A DNA stretch of 8,029 nucleotides. Source: an uncultured Fretibacterium sp. GTDB taxonomy: Bacteria; Synergistota; Synergistia; Synergistales; Aminobacteriaceae. The stretch spans positions 1 through 8,029 of the forward strand of contig NZ_CALHIQ010000033.1 in assembly GCF_938030725.1 (NCBI RefSeq), written 5' to 3'. The first letter of the stretch is position 1, and every line of letters begins with the position of its first letter. The position numbers were made by a program, and so were the translations under genes. Positions 1-6,361 of this stretch are shown here, piece after piece. Under the pieces are notes generated by a model, which did no database searches, was not told the DNA's origin, and worked only from the letters and a program-made list of their open reading frames with translations.

Positions 1-1891
1 CCTCGCCGCGGCTGAAGTAGTCCCGGCTGCGGTCCTGCACGGCGGGGACTCCCACTGCGGCGAAGGCGTCCTCCAGGAGCTCGTGGCTCCCCCGTGTCCG
101 CGCCAGGACGGCGAAGTCCCCGTACCGCAGGGGACGGAGGAGATTCAACCCCTTGTCCCATACGGTGCGGCCCTCATCCACCCAGCGGGCCACGCGGCGG
201 GCCAGCGCCCCGGCTAGCTGCCTTCGGGCCCCCAGGACCGCGCGTCCCTCCTTCACCGCCAGCAGGACGGAGAAGGGCGGTGTCGTCCCGGCTCCCCGCT
301 CTCCGGACCCCGCCGGGGACAGGGGCTCGAACTCGAGGCGCGACATCGCCTCCGAGGTCCCCAGCCCGTCGCGCCAGACGTGCTCAAAGAGGTTGTTGAG
401 CCGCGTCAGGAGCGCTCCCCGCGTCCGAAAGCTGACGTCCAGCGTCACCCGCGCGTCCGCCCGACCGATGGCCTCGGCGAACAGGGAAGGCTCTGCGTGG
501 CGGAAGCCGTAGATCGACTGCTTGGGGTCCCCGACGGCAAAGAGCGATCGCACGCCCTCCCGCCGCAGCGTCTCGATCATGCCGAACTGCAGCGGGTCCG
601 TGTCCTGAAACTCGTCCACCAGGATGTGACGAAAGGTCCGCTGAGCCTTCCCGGACTCCACGGCCGCCCTGGCCTGAAGGATCATGTCGGAGAAGGAGAG
701 CAGGCCCCGCCGGCGGCGCTCTGCGTCCCACAGCCCCCAGGCCGCCGCGCAGAACCGCAGCAGGGCGGACCGCATGAGGCGCTCCGGCTCCGGCAGGGGC
801 GCGTCCGGCGAAGGGACGGAGAGCGCCGGGGTCCCGTCCTCCTCCTCCGCATCCTGCCACGCGCCGAGCGTCGTCCCCAGCACCTCCTTCACCTTCTTCA
901 GCAGGCCGCTGTTCCCGCCCTTGAGGCGCTCCCGATCCATGACCTCCAGGTAGAAGGTGCGGAGCTCGTCGTCCGCCGCCTCCGGCCCCGCCAGCCGGTC
1001 CTCCCAGCGTTCCATGAACTCCGACAGGAGCCGGTCGGGGACGTTCTTGCCGCTGGCCCTGGCGGCCGCCCCCGCAGCGCGGATGTCCTCCGCCAGGGCG
1101 TCGAAGACGCAGCGCCACGTCGCCCAGGCACGGCGCCACGAGAGGCGCAGCATGACCAAAATCTCCCGGCCCGCCGCCCGCGCCTGGGGGTCGTCCTCCC
1201 TCAGGGCCTCCTCCCCCCAGCGCATCATGTCCTCCCAGCGGTGCCCCAGGTCCGCATGGAGGTCCGCCGCCTCCCGCGCCAGGTCCTTCAGCGCCTCGGC
1301 GCCCCATCGCCCCACGGCGGCGGAGAGCAGCGGGTCCTGGTCCAGCTCGCGGGCGACAGCCCGAAGGTGGGGGTGGGCGCAGGCGTCGGCCAGCTCTCCC
1401 AGGCTGCCCTCCTCCAGGGCGTCGCGCACCCGCGCCCAGAAGCGCTCCGTCTGAGGTCCGGAGACCACGGCGGAGCGCGGATCGACGTCCAGCGCCAGCC
1501 CCGACTCCCGGACGAGGCGGGCGGCGAAGGCGTGGATCGTCGAAATCCACGCCTCGCTGAAGCCCTCCAAAACCTCCCGACGACGCTCCGGGCTGACGGG
1601 GGCGTCCTGCACGTCCATCAGGGCGCGGACGCGGTCTTCGATGCGGCGGCGCATCTCCCCGGCGGCGGCGTCCGTGTAGGTCAGGGTCAGGACGTCGCAG
1701 GGCAGGCAGTCCGGGTCCGTCAGGAGCAGGCGCGCGTAGCGGTTGGACAGGACCCACGTCTTGCCCGTCCCGGCCCCGGCCCCCACCGTGATGAGGCCGC
1801 CGGAGGACGTGACCGCCGCACGCTGGCCCTCCGGCGTCCCATCGGGCAGCAGGGCCCCGTCCCAGAAGCTACTCGCGGCGTTCCTGTCCAT
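1..1891 (-). CDS. UvrD/AddA-type superfamily 1 DNA helicase, C-terminal part beyond the window edge
   Basis: This is an ATP-driven DNA helicase of the UvrD/RecB/AddA class, which unwinds duplex ends during double-strand break repair. I read 630 codons in one unbroken frame with no stop. Motifs in order: Q-motif glutamine near residue 23, Walker A GAGAGTGKT at 37-45, motif Ia LTLTYTDAAAGEM at 68-80, STIHAF at 117-122, GLLSFSDMI at 397-405, Walker B VDEFQDT at 425-431, motif III VGDPKQSIYGFR at 453-464, a motif-IV-like SFRTR shortly after, and the start of the C-terminal helicase domain (DFAVLARTR from 592). AddA proteins are usually 1,100-1,200 residues, so about half is visible; whether a RecB-type nuclease domain follows cannot be seen, so I give no symbol. 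The ATG at 1889-1891 has GGGAGAGG 10 nt upstream (1902-1909). It overlaps the end of the aldolase gene by 23 bp, so the two are probably co-transcribed. The family call is firm; AddA versus another UvrD-like subfamily is open. Confidence 0.92.
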   Translation of the reverse strand, partial: MDRNAASSFWDGALLPDGTPEGQRAAVTSSGGLITVGAGAGTGKTWVLSNRYARLLLTDPDCLPCDVLTLTYTDAAAGEMRRRIEDRVRALMDVQDAPVSPERRREVLEGFSEAWISTIHAFAARLVRESGLALDVDPRSAVVSGPQTERFWARVRDALEEGSLGELADACAHPHLRAVARELDQDPLLSAAVGRWGAEALKDLAREAADLHADLGHRWEDMMRWGEEALREDDPQARAAGREILVMLRLSWRRAWATWRCVFDALAEDIRAAGAAARASGKNVPDRLLSEFMERWEDRLAGPEAADDELRTFYLEVMDRERLKGGNSGLLKKVKEVLGTTLGAWQDAEEEDGTPALSVPSPDAPLPEPERLMRSALLRFCAAAWGLWDAERRRRGLLSFSDMILQARAAVESGKAQRTFRHILVDEFQDTDPLQFGMIETLRREGVRSLFAVGDPKQSIYGFRHAEPSLFAEAIGRADARVTLDVSFRTRGALLTRLNNLFEHVWRDGLGTSEAMSRLEFEPLSPAGSGERGAGTTPPFSVLLAVKEGRAVLGARRQLAGALARRVARWVDEGRTVWDKGLNLLRPLRYGDFAVLARTRGSHELLEDAFAAVGVPAVQDRSRDYFSRGE

Positions 1892-2501
1892 AGTCGCGGA
1901 ACCTCTCCCGCGCAGCCAGCAGGTCCGAGGAGGAGAGCAGCGCCGGCGTGCCGACGGACGCTGCGTGGACCAAAACCTCGCAGGCAAACTCCAGTTGTTC
2001 CGCCAGGGCGAAGGCATGGCCAACGTCCGACCCTGCGGCCAGGACGCCATGGTTCCCCAGCAGCACCGCAAAGCGCCCCCGCATCCCCTCGCAGGCCGCC
2101 TCCGCCAGCTCCCGGGTGCCGAAGGGGTGGTAGGCCGTGCAACGCACGTCGCCGCCGGCCAGGGCCACCGCGCAGTGCGCGGGCGGCAGCCCCTCCGCCT
2201 GGGCCTCCCGCGTGCAGGAAACGGCCGCAGCGTAGACGGAGTGGGTGTGCACAACGGCCCCGACGTCCTCCCGTCCGAGGTAGAGCAGGCGGTGCATCTC
2301 CACCTCGCTGGAGGGCTTGCGGGCGCCATCCGCGACGTTCCCCTCCATGTCCAGGACCACGACGTCCTCCGGCCTCGTTTCAAAGTAGTCCATGCCGGAG
2401 GGACTGATGGCAAACAGCCCACTCTCCCGGCTCAGGACGCTGACGTTCCCCCCCGTGCCCCGCGTGAGGCCGCGCTCCACCAGCCTGCAGCCGTACTCCA
2501 C
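1869..2501 (-). CDS. fucA: Class II aldolase, L-fuculose-1-phosphate aldolase type (true start probably upstream at 2531)
   Basis: This is a zinc-dependent class II aldolase that would cleave a 1-phospho-ketose such as L-fuculose-1-phosphate into dihydroxyacetone phosphate and lactaldehyde in the cytosol. Counted from the GTG at 2501, it has GTGGNVS (15-21), the SPSGM substrate loop (33-37), the catalytic glutamate E66 in KPSSE, metal ligands H85 and H87 in VVHTH, and the third ligand H151 in GNHG. It ends with the family-typical FxxYG tail. From GTG it is 210 residues, but the first helix of the family would be cut short. The frame stays open upstream, and the ten codons at 2502-2531 (LLERERNAVV preceded by an ACG codon) match the usual N-terminus, giving 220 residues against about 215 in E. 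coli FucA as I remember it. No other fucose genes are nearby, so the substrate could be another deoxy-sugar phosphate, for example 5-deoxyribulose-1-phosphate. The 3' end overlaps the helicase gene. Confidence 0.88.
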   Translation of the reverse strand: MEYGCRLVERGLTRGTGGNVSVLSRESGLFAISPSGMDYFETRPEDVVVLDMEGNVADGARKPSSEVEMHRLLYLGREDVGAVVHTHSVYAAAVSCTREAQAEGLPPAHCAVALAGGDVRCTAYHPFGTRELAEAACEGMRGRFAVLLGNHGVLAAGSDVGHAFALAEQLEFACEVLVHAASVGTPALLSSSDLLAARERFRDYGQERRE

Positions 2502-2537
2502 GACGGCGTTTCGTTCGCGTTCGAGCAGCGTGGCGCT

Positions 2538-2546
2538 CTCCCCCTT
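2538..2546 (-). promoter_or_regulatory. Shine-Dalgarno site that points to an ACG or CTG start for the aldolase
   Basis: On the minus strand this reads AAGGGGGAG, the only good ribosome-binding site ahead of the aldolase. It lies 6 nt before the ACG at 2529-2531 and 9 nt before the CTG at 2526-2528, but 36 nt before the GTG at 2499-2501, which is too far. The GTG itself has no purine-rich site just upstream. The spacing therefore supports initiation near 2531. Confidence 0.6.
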
Positions 2547-2562
2547 TCCACAAGTTTCTTAA

Positions 2563-2568
2563 ATTATA
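2563..2568 (-). promoter_or_regulatory. -10 box TATAAT of the aldolase-helicase unit
   Basis: A perfect TATAAT on the minus strand would start transcription near 2556, leaving a leader of about 25 nt before the Shine-Dalgarno-linked start at 2531. The best -35 candidate is CTAACA at 2588-2593, four of six matches with a long 19-bp spacer, so an activator may help or the -35 is weak. It lies in the short divergent region shared with the HIT gene. Confidence 0.5.
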
Positions 2569-2590
2569 GCGGACGGGACGCCCCATCTGT

Positions 2591-2596
2591 TAGAAT
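2591..2596 (+). promoter_or_regulatory. -10 box TAGAAT of the HIT-yigZ unit
   Basis: TAGAAT matches the consensus -10 at five of six positions and sits about 75 nt before the HIT start codon, which predicts a start near 2603. I find no convincing -35 at 16-18 bp upstream. The site overlaps the weak -35 of the divergent aldolase promoter, so polymerases at the two promoters could interfere with each other. Confidence 0.35.
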
Positions 2597-2616
2597 AGGG
2601 TCACGCCCGAAGAACG

Positions 2617-2643
2617 AGCCGGTCCCCTCAAGGGCCGCCGGCT
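2617..2643 (+). other. Hairpin in the HIT-yigZ 5' leader
   Basis: AGCCGG at 2617-2622 pairs with CCGGCT at 2638-2643, and inside it CCC/GGG (2625-2627 with 2632-2634) can close a small inner stem. It ends 12 nt before the Shine-Dalgarno site at 2656 and leaves that site free. There is no T-run after it, so it does not look like a terminator. It may stabilise the transcript 5' end; its role is unknown. Confidence 0.35.
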
Positions 2644-2670
2644 TAACGAAGAAGCAAAGGAGTGACGAAC

Positions 2671-3168
2671 ATGCAGCAGCTCTATGCGACGTGGCGAATG
2701 GACTACATCACCGCTCCCAAGCCTGAGGGGGAGGGCTGCATCTTCTGCAGCTTCCCTGCGGAGCGGCGGGATGAGGAGCGCTTCATCCTGCACCGCGGCG
2801 AAGCCTGTTACGTGATCATGAACCTCTACCCCTACAACCCCGGACACATGATGGTGCTCCCCTTCCGGCACACCAGCGACTACCAGTCCCTGACCGAGCA
2901 GGAGGTGCGGGAGATGCACCGCTTCACTGCCCACGCGGTGAAGGTGCTGGGGAAGCTGATGCACCCGGACGGCTTCAACCTGGGCATGAACCTGGGGAAG
3001 CCCGCCGGCGCCGGCGTGGCCGGACACCTGCACCGCCACATCGTTCCACGCTGGACGGGCGACTGCAACTTCATGCCCGTGCTGTCCGAGACGCGCGTGG
3101 TGTCCGAGGCCATCGAGGCAACCTACCGTCGCCTGCGGACGGTGTGGAACGAGGAGATGATGATCTGA
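2671..3168 (+). CDS. HIT-family (histidine triad) nucleotide hydrolase/phosphorylase
   Basis: This is a 165-residue histidine triad protein. The family hydrolyses or phosphorolyses nucleotide substrates such as Ap4A or nucleoside phosphoramidates through a covalent nucleotidyl-histidine. The triad is GHLHRHIVPRW, with H119, H121 and H123 on either side of the nucleophile position. The N-terminus MQQLYATWRMDYI is typical of the bacterial Ap4A-phosphorylase-like branch. It is followed by a CIFC pair (C23, C26) that in this branch binds structural zinc with two histidines, and by the conserved NLYPYNPGH segment (51-59). AAAGGAG at 2656-2662 sits 8 nt before the ATG, which fixes the start at 2671. 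A GTG at 2662 in the same frame overlaps that ribosome site and is unlikely to be used. The stop is 1 nt before the start of yigZ, so the two are probably translated as a coupled pair. The true substrate cannot be told from sequence. Confidence 0.93.
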   Translation: MQQLYATWRMDYITAPKPEGEGCIFCSFPAERRDEERFILHRGEACYVIMNLYPYNPGHMMVLPFRHTSDYQSLTEQEVREMHRFTAHAVKVLGKLMHPDGFNLGMNLGKPAGAGVAGHLHRHIVPRWTGDCNFMPVLSETRVVSEAIEATYRRLRTVWNEEMMI

Positions 3169-3169
3169 C

Positions 3170-3811
3170 GTGACCGGAAGAACCGTTCCGGACGAGTACC
3201 TGGAGCCCCTGGCGTCAGCGGAGGCCGAGATGAAGGTCCGGCGCTCGCTCTTCATCGCCCGGCTCGACCCCTGCCGTACCGAGGGAGAGGCCCGGACCGC
3301 CTTGGCCCGGGTGCAGGCCGCGCACCGCGACGCGACCCACAACTGCTGGGCCTGCCTCCTGGGCCCGGAACCGGCGGTCGAGTTCAGCAGCGACGCCGGG
3401 GAGCCCTCAGGGACGGCAGGACGCCCCATCCTGGGGGCTTTGAAGCGCTCGGGCATGGTGAACCTCGTCGTCGTCGTGACGCGCTACTTCGGCGGCGTCA
3501 AACTGGGCGTTCGAGGGCTCATCGAGGCCTACGGCGGTGTGGCGGACCTGGCCGTGGCCGCGGCCTGTCCCGTGCGACGCGTCCTGTCGTGCCCCCTCTC
3601 GGTGCGCCTCTCCTACCCCGCCATCGGCCTGGTGACCCGCCTGCTGGAGGACTGGGGCGCCGGCGAGGGGGCGCAGTGGACCTACGGCGAGGAAGTCCTG
3701 GTCCGCGCCCGCGTCCCACGCTCGCACCTAGCGGGGCTGGCTGCAGTGCTCTCGGAGATGGCGGCCTGCGGAACGGTCCTGGAGTGGCGCGACGAGGGAC
3801 CCCCTTCGTGA
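3170..3811 (+). CDS. yigZ: YigZ/IMPACT-family protein
   Basis: This is a 213-residue, full-length member of the YigZ (UPF0029/IMPACT) family, in which an IMPACT N-terminal domain is joined to a ferredoxin-like DUF1949 C-terminal domain. The yeast and mammalian relatives modulate the Gcn2 translation-stress kinase; the bacterial role is not settled, though a link to ribosome or nucleic-acid binding has been suggested. Family signatures are clear: the AEMKVRRSLFIA start region (19-30), HNCWAC (57-62), SSDAGEPSGTAGRPIL (73-88) and VVVTRYFGGVKLG (101-113). The remainder, from about residue 140, fits DUF1949. The GTG start at 3170 lies 1 nt after the HIT stop. GAGGAG at 3151-3156 is 13 nt upstream, a long spacing, so coupling to HIT translation probably helps. 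It is the last gene of the plus-strand unit and faces the oligoendopeptidase gene. Confidence 0.93.
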   Translation: MTGRTVPDEYLEPLASAEAEMKVRRSLFIARLDPCRTEGEARTALARVQAAHRDATHNCWACLLGPEPAVEFSSDAGEPSGTAGRPILGALKRSGMVNLVVVVTRYFGGVKLGVRGLIEAYGGVADLAVAAACPVRRVLSCPLSVRLSYPAIGLVTRLLEDWGAGEGAQWTYGEEVLVRARVPRSHLAGLAAVLSEMAACGTVLEWRDEGPPS

Positions 3812-3902
3812 TGCGCCTCACCACAGGCCCGCGCCGCCCCCTCTGCTGACGAGTCCTCCGGCAGCAACGCCGCTCGCTTCCCCTCACCCAATCCTCCCAA
3901 CG

Positions 3903-3955
3903 CGGGACCTTCACGCCAGGCCAGCCGATGCTGGCCCGAGCGAACGGAGGTCCCG
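3903..3955 (+). terminator. Composite hairpin, candidate terminator of HIT-yigZ
   Basis: Outer arms CGGGACCT (3903-3910) and AGGTCCCG (3948-3955) pair perfectly over 8 bp. Inside them GGCCAGC (3919-3925) and GCTGGCC (3930-3936) form a perfect 7-bp stem with the four-base loop CGAT. The plus strand continues TTCTGTTT, an imperfect T-tract. Position about 90 nt after the yigZ stop fits a transcription terminator, but the two-level structure is larger than a minimal one and might instead be a protein or RNA target. Confidence 0.45.
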
Positions 3956-3975
3956 TTCTGTTTCCCTTCCAACCT

Positions 3976-4004
3976 CCGGGAGCCCAACGGCTGGCGCCTC
4001 CCGG
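3976..4004. repeat. Inverted repeat (hairpin) downstream of yigZ
   Basis: CCGGGAG at 3976-3982 pairs with CTCCCGG at 3998-4004 around a 15-nt loop. No T-run follows on either strand, so I do not call it a terminator by itself. It lies just beyond the larger hairpin at 3903-3955 and may back it up. Confidence 0.35.
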
Positions 4005-4091
4005 CAGTCAGGCTTCCCCTAATTCATCAGTAAAGATCAATGATTTTTTACGCTTATTCTTCAAAAAGGCTGCAAATTGGAGGACGAAGAA

Positions 4092-4133
4092 AGGGCCGCG
4101 GCAGTGAGGCATAACGCCAGACGCCGCGGCCCT
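4092..4133 (-). terminator. Strong GC-rich hairpin, candidate minus-strand terminator
   Basis: AGGGCCGCGGC (4092-4102) and GCCGCGGCCCT (4123-4133) form a perfect 11-bp stem around a 20-nt loop, which may itself fold through GGC/GCC. Read on the minus strand the stem is followed at once by TTCTTCGTCC, a moderately T-rich tail; on the plus strand there is no T-run. It would end transcripts from pepF (stop about 185 nt upstream) or a short RNA from the promoter at 4178-4207. Confidence 0.5.
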
Positions 4134-4177
4134 CAGACTGATAAGTAGAGGTGACAGGTCGTTCTGAAAGGACCTTA

Positions 4178-4207
4178 ATTATAATATAAAAGTTGAGATT
4201 TTGTCCA
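4178..4207 (-). promoter_or_regulatory. Near-consensus sigma-70-type promoter on the minus strand
   Basis: The minus strand has TGGACA (4202-4207, five of six matches), an 18-bp AT-rich spacer, and a perfect TATAAT (4178-4183). Transcription would start near 4171-4174 and run away from pepF toward the hairpin at 4092-4133. There is no recognised gene in that path, which suggests either a small non-coding RNA or a chance AT-rich match. Confidence 0.45.
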
Positions 4208-4316
4208 GAAAAACATCAGTCTGCGCCAAAATTTACGTAAAACTTCGGGGGTGAATCCAAGGAGGCTCGCCACCTCCGCAGCGCTGGCGCAACGACTGAC
4301 GTCCCTCAGGCCCGTC

Positions 4317-6290
4317 CTACCGGCCCCAAACCCTTTCCCCCTCCTCCAGTCGCTCCTGAAACAGCTTCATCGTCCGGTCGAAGGGCTCCCGGCTCGTCAG
4401 GTCCACGCCGGCGCGCCGCAGGATGTTCAGGGATTCGTCGCTGCCGCCGCTCTTCAAAAAGGTCAGGTAGCGGTCCACGGCCCCAGGCTCGCCTGCAAGG
4501 ATGGCACTGGCGAAGGCGTTGGCCGCGGTGAAGCCCGTGACGTACTTATAGACGTAAAACGCGCTGTAGAAGTGAGGGATGCGGGCCCACTCCACCCACA
4601 GGAGTTCGTCCGGGGCCATGTCCGGCCCGTAGCACCTCTCGTTCAGCTCACGCCACAGGCCGCTCATCCACTCCGGCGTCAGGGCGCCCCCCTCCTCCGC
4701 GCGGGCGTGGGCCTGGAGCTCGAAGTCCGCAAACATCGCCTGGCGGAAGAAGGTCGTCCGAACCATGTTGTAGTAGTAGCTCAAGAGCCACTTCCGCTCT
4801 TCCTCCGTCTTGGCGGTCTTCAGGAGGTGTCCCAGGAGCAGTGCCTCGTTCGTCGTCGAGGCCACCTCCGCAAGGAGGATGGTGTAGTCGCCATAGACCT
4901 GAGGCTGGTTCCTGTGGGAGTACCAACTGTGCATGGAGTGCCCCATCTCGTGCGCCAGCGTGAAGACGTCGTTCAGGGTTCCGTTGTAGTTCAGCAGTAC
5001 GTAGGGGTGCGTGGCGTAGGACCCCCAGGAGTAGGCCCCCTTGCGCTTGCCCCGGTTCTCATAGACGTCCACCCACCGCTCCGCGAGGCCGCGCTTGAAG
5101 TTCGCCACGTAGTCCTCCCCTAGCGGGGCCAGGGCCTCCGCCACCATCTGGCAGGCCCTCTCGTAGGGGATATCCTCCCGTGGCTCCTCGGCGATGGGGA
5201 CGTTCAGGTCGTAATAGTGCAGCCGGTCGAGCTTCAACACCTGCTTCCGCAGCGCCACCAGACGGTGCATCAGGGGGGCGCAGCGAGCGGCCGTGTCCAC
5301 CACGTTCTCGTACACGCTGCGGGGCACGTTGTCGCCAAAGAGCGCCGCCTCCAGGCTGTCCTTGTAGCGCCGCGCCCTGGCGTAGAACAGGTCGCCCTTC
5401 ACGGACCCCGCATAGAGCGCAGCCAGGGCGTTCCTGAAGGAGCCATAGGTTCCGTAGATGCCCTCGAAAGCCGTCCGGCGCACGTCCCGATTGGGGCTTC
5501 GGCTGAGCTTGTACCAGCGCTCCTCGGTCAGCTCGACGCTCTGCCCCTCCTCGTCCTGGATCGTGGGGAACTTCAGGTCCGCGTTCGTCAACAGCGAAAA
5601 GGCGTTCTCCGGAGCCGACGTCGCCTCTCGGGCGCTGGCCAGAAGCGCCTCCTCCGCCTTGGGCAGGATGTGTTCCCGCTCCCGCAGCAGCTGCTCCAGG
5701 AAGAAGGCGTAGAGCTTCAAATCCGGCTCCTCCCGCACCCAGCGCCGCAGCTCCTCCTCAGGCAGCTCCATGACCTCAGGGGCAAAGAAAGCGGTCGCCA
5801 CGCCGTGTCTGGCCGACAGCGCCTCAATGCGGCTGGCCAGCTCCATAGGGCACGTTTCCCTCAGGTCCTCGTGGCTCTTCATGTTGGCGTAGACGTAGAG
5901 CTTCTCCAGCTCCAGGGAAACGGCCTCCTCGGCCTTCAGGTACTCCAAAAGCTTCTTCGGACCTTCACCCAGATGTCCCGCAAAGCCCGCCAGCGCGTCG
6001 ATCTTCGGCGTCAGGTCGCTGAAGGCCCTCTCCCAGGCATCGAAGGAAGGATAGATCGCCTCCAGGTCCCATCGCATGGCCTCCGGGACGTCCCGCCTCT
6101 CCGGCACCCCGCCCGTTCCACCCCCCATGGCCTCCGGGGCTTCAAACCGCATCGCAAAATTCATCGGAACAACACCTCGCGTCAAAGCATCGAATTGTTC
6201 AACGCCGGCAGCCGCAAACCCTTCGGCGGCAAAGCCCGCGCAGGAAAAACAGGCGGCGGCCAGAAGCGGCAGCGCGCGCCGTATCCTCAT
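4317..6290 (-). CDS. pepF: Oligoendopeptidase F (M3 family zinc peptidase) with predicted signal peptide
   Basis: This is a zinc metallopeptidase that cuts medium-length oligopeptides. From the ATG at 6290 it has 657 residues; ordinary PepF has about 600. Residues 1-22 look like a Sec signal peptide: basic MRIRR, a hydrophobic core LPLLAAACF, and an A-x-A-like region around GFAAEG. A linker of roughly 40 residues follows. The normal PepF start (VPEAMRWDLEAIYPS) begins near residue 68. The catalytic site is HEMGH, with H447, E448 and H451, then E475 in AEVASTTNE as the likely third zinc ligand. IPHFYSAFYVYKY (571-583) is the conserved substrate-side segment. GGAGG lies 9 nt before the ATG at 6290. 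A second start, ATG at 6164, has GAGGTG 8 nt upstream and would give a 615-residue form without the signal. It converges on yigZ. The enzyme call is firm; the export call is an inference from the N-terminus. Confidence 0.94.
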   Translation of the reverse strand: MRIRRALPLLAAACFSCAGFAAEGFAAAGVEQFDALTRGVVPMNFAMRFEAPEAMGGGTGGVPERRDVPEAMRWDLEAIYPSFDAWERAFSDLTPKIDALAGFAGHLGEGPKKLLEYLKAEEAVSLELEKLYVYANMKSHEDLRETCPMELASRIEALSARHGVATAFFAPEVMELPEEELRRWVREEPDLKLYAFFLEQLLREREHILPKAEEALLASAREATSAPENAFSLLTNADLKFPTIQDEEGQSVELTEERWYKLSRSPNRDVRRTAFEGIYGTYGSFRNALAALYAGSVKGDLFYARARRYKDSLEAALFGDNVPRSVYENVVDTAARCAPLMHRLVALRKQVLKLDRLHYYDLNVPIAEEPREDIPYERACQMVAEALAPLGEDYVANFKRGLAERWVDVYENRGKRKGAYSWGSYATHPYVLLNYNGTLNDVFTLAHEMGHSMHSWYSHRNQPQVYGDYTILLAEVASTTNEALLLGHLLKTAKTEEERKWLLSYYYNMVRTTFFRQAMFADFELQAHARAEEGGALTPEWMSGLWRELNERCYGPDMAPDELLWVEWARIPHFYSAFYVYKYVTGFTAANAFASAILAGEPGAVDRYLTFLKSGGSDESLNILRRAGVDLTSREPFDRTMKLFQERLEEGERVWGR

Positions 6291-6361
6291 CCCCTTCACC
6301 CTCCATCGCCTCCGTCCTTCCTCAACTGCCCAAAACACCTGAAAACCCACGCCCTGCCTTC

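Larger units (their letters stand above)
3812..4316. other. Gene-free convergent intergenic region
   Basis: These 505 bases lie between the converging yigZ and pepF genes. The left part is GC-rich and holds two hairpins (3903-3955 and 3976-4004). From about 4017 to 4250 the base composition switches to AT-rich, with T-runs, a GC-rich hairpin at 4092-4133 and a minus-strand promoter-like element at 4178-4207. I find no convincing protein gene; the open minus frame at 4008-4183 is weakly supported. Confidence 0.7.

Noticed and set aside
384..1757. Minus-strand open frame of 457 codons in the helicase region
   Set aside because: It is out of frame with the Walker A, Walker B and motif III helicase frame, which I could read without a break from 1891 to the window edge.
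380..2407. Long plus-strand open frame (675 codons) across the helicase and aldolase
   Set aside because: It is antisense to two genes with clear family motifs and its translation is rich in Arg, Pro and Gly with no recognisable domain, as expected of a shadow frame in GC-rich DNA.
2662..2664. GTG as start of the HIT gene
   Set aside because: It overlaps the AAAGGAG ribosome site, which is ideally spaced for the ATG at 2671; family members begin at the latter position.
2590..3456. Minus-strand open frame of 288 codons over HIT and yigZ
   Set aside because: It is antisense to two genes whose family motifs are intact, and lacks any recognisable protein feature.
6218..6290. Lipoprotein signal (lipobox) in the pepF leader
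   Set aside because: The cysteines at residues 14 and 17 lack the Leu/Val at -3 expected of a lipobox, so a type I signal is more likely.
6348..6350. GTG at 6350 as start of pepF
   Set aside because: It would place 20 extra residues, including an Arg-rich stretch, ahead of a well-formed signal peptide; the ATG at 6290 has the better ribosome site.
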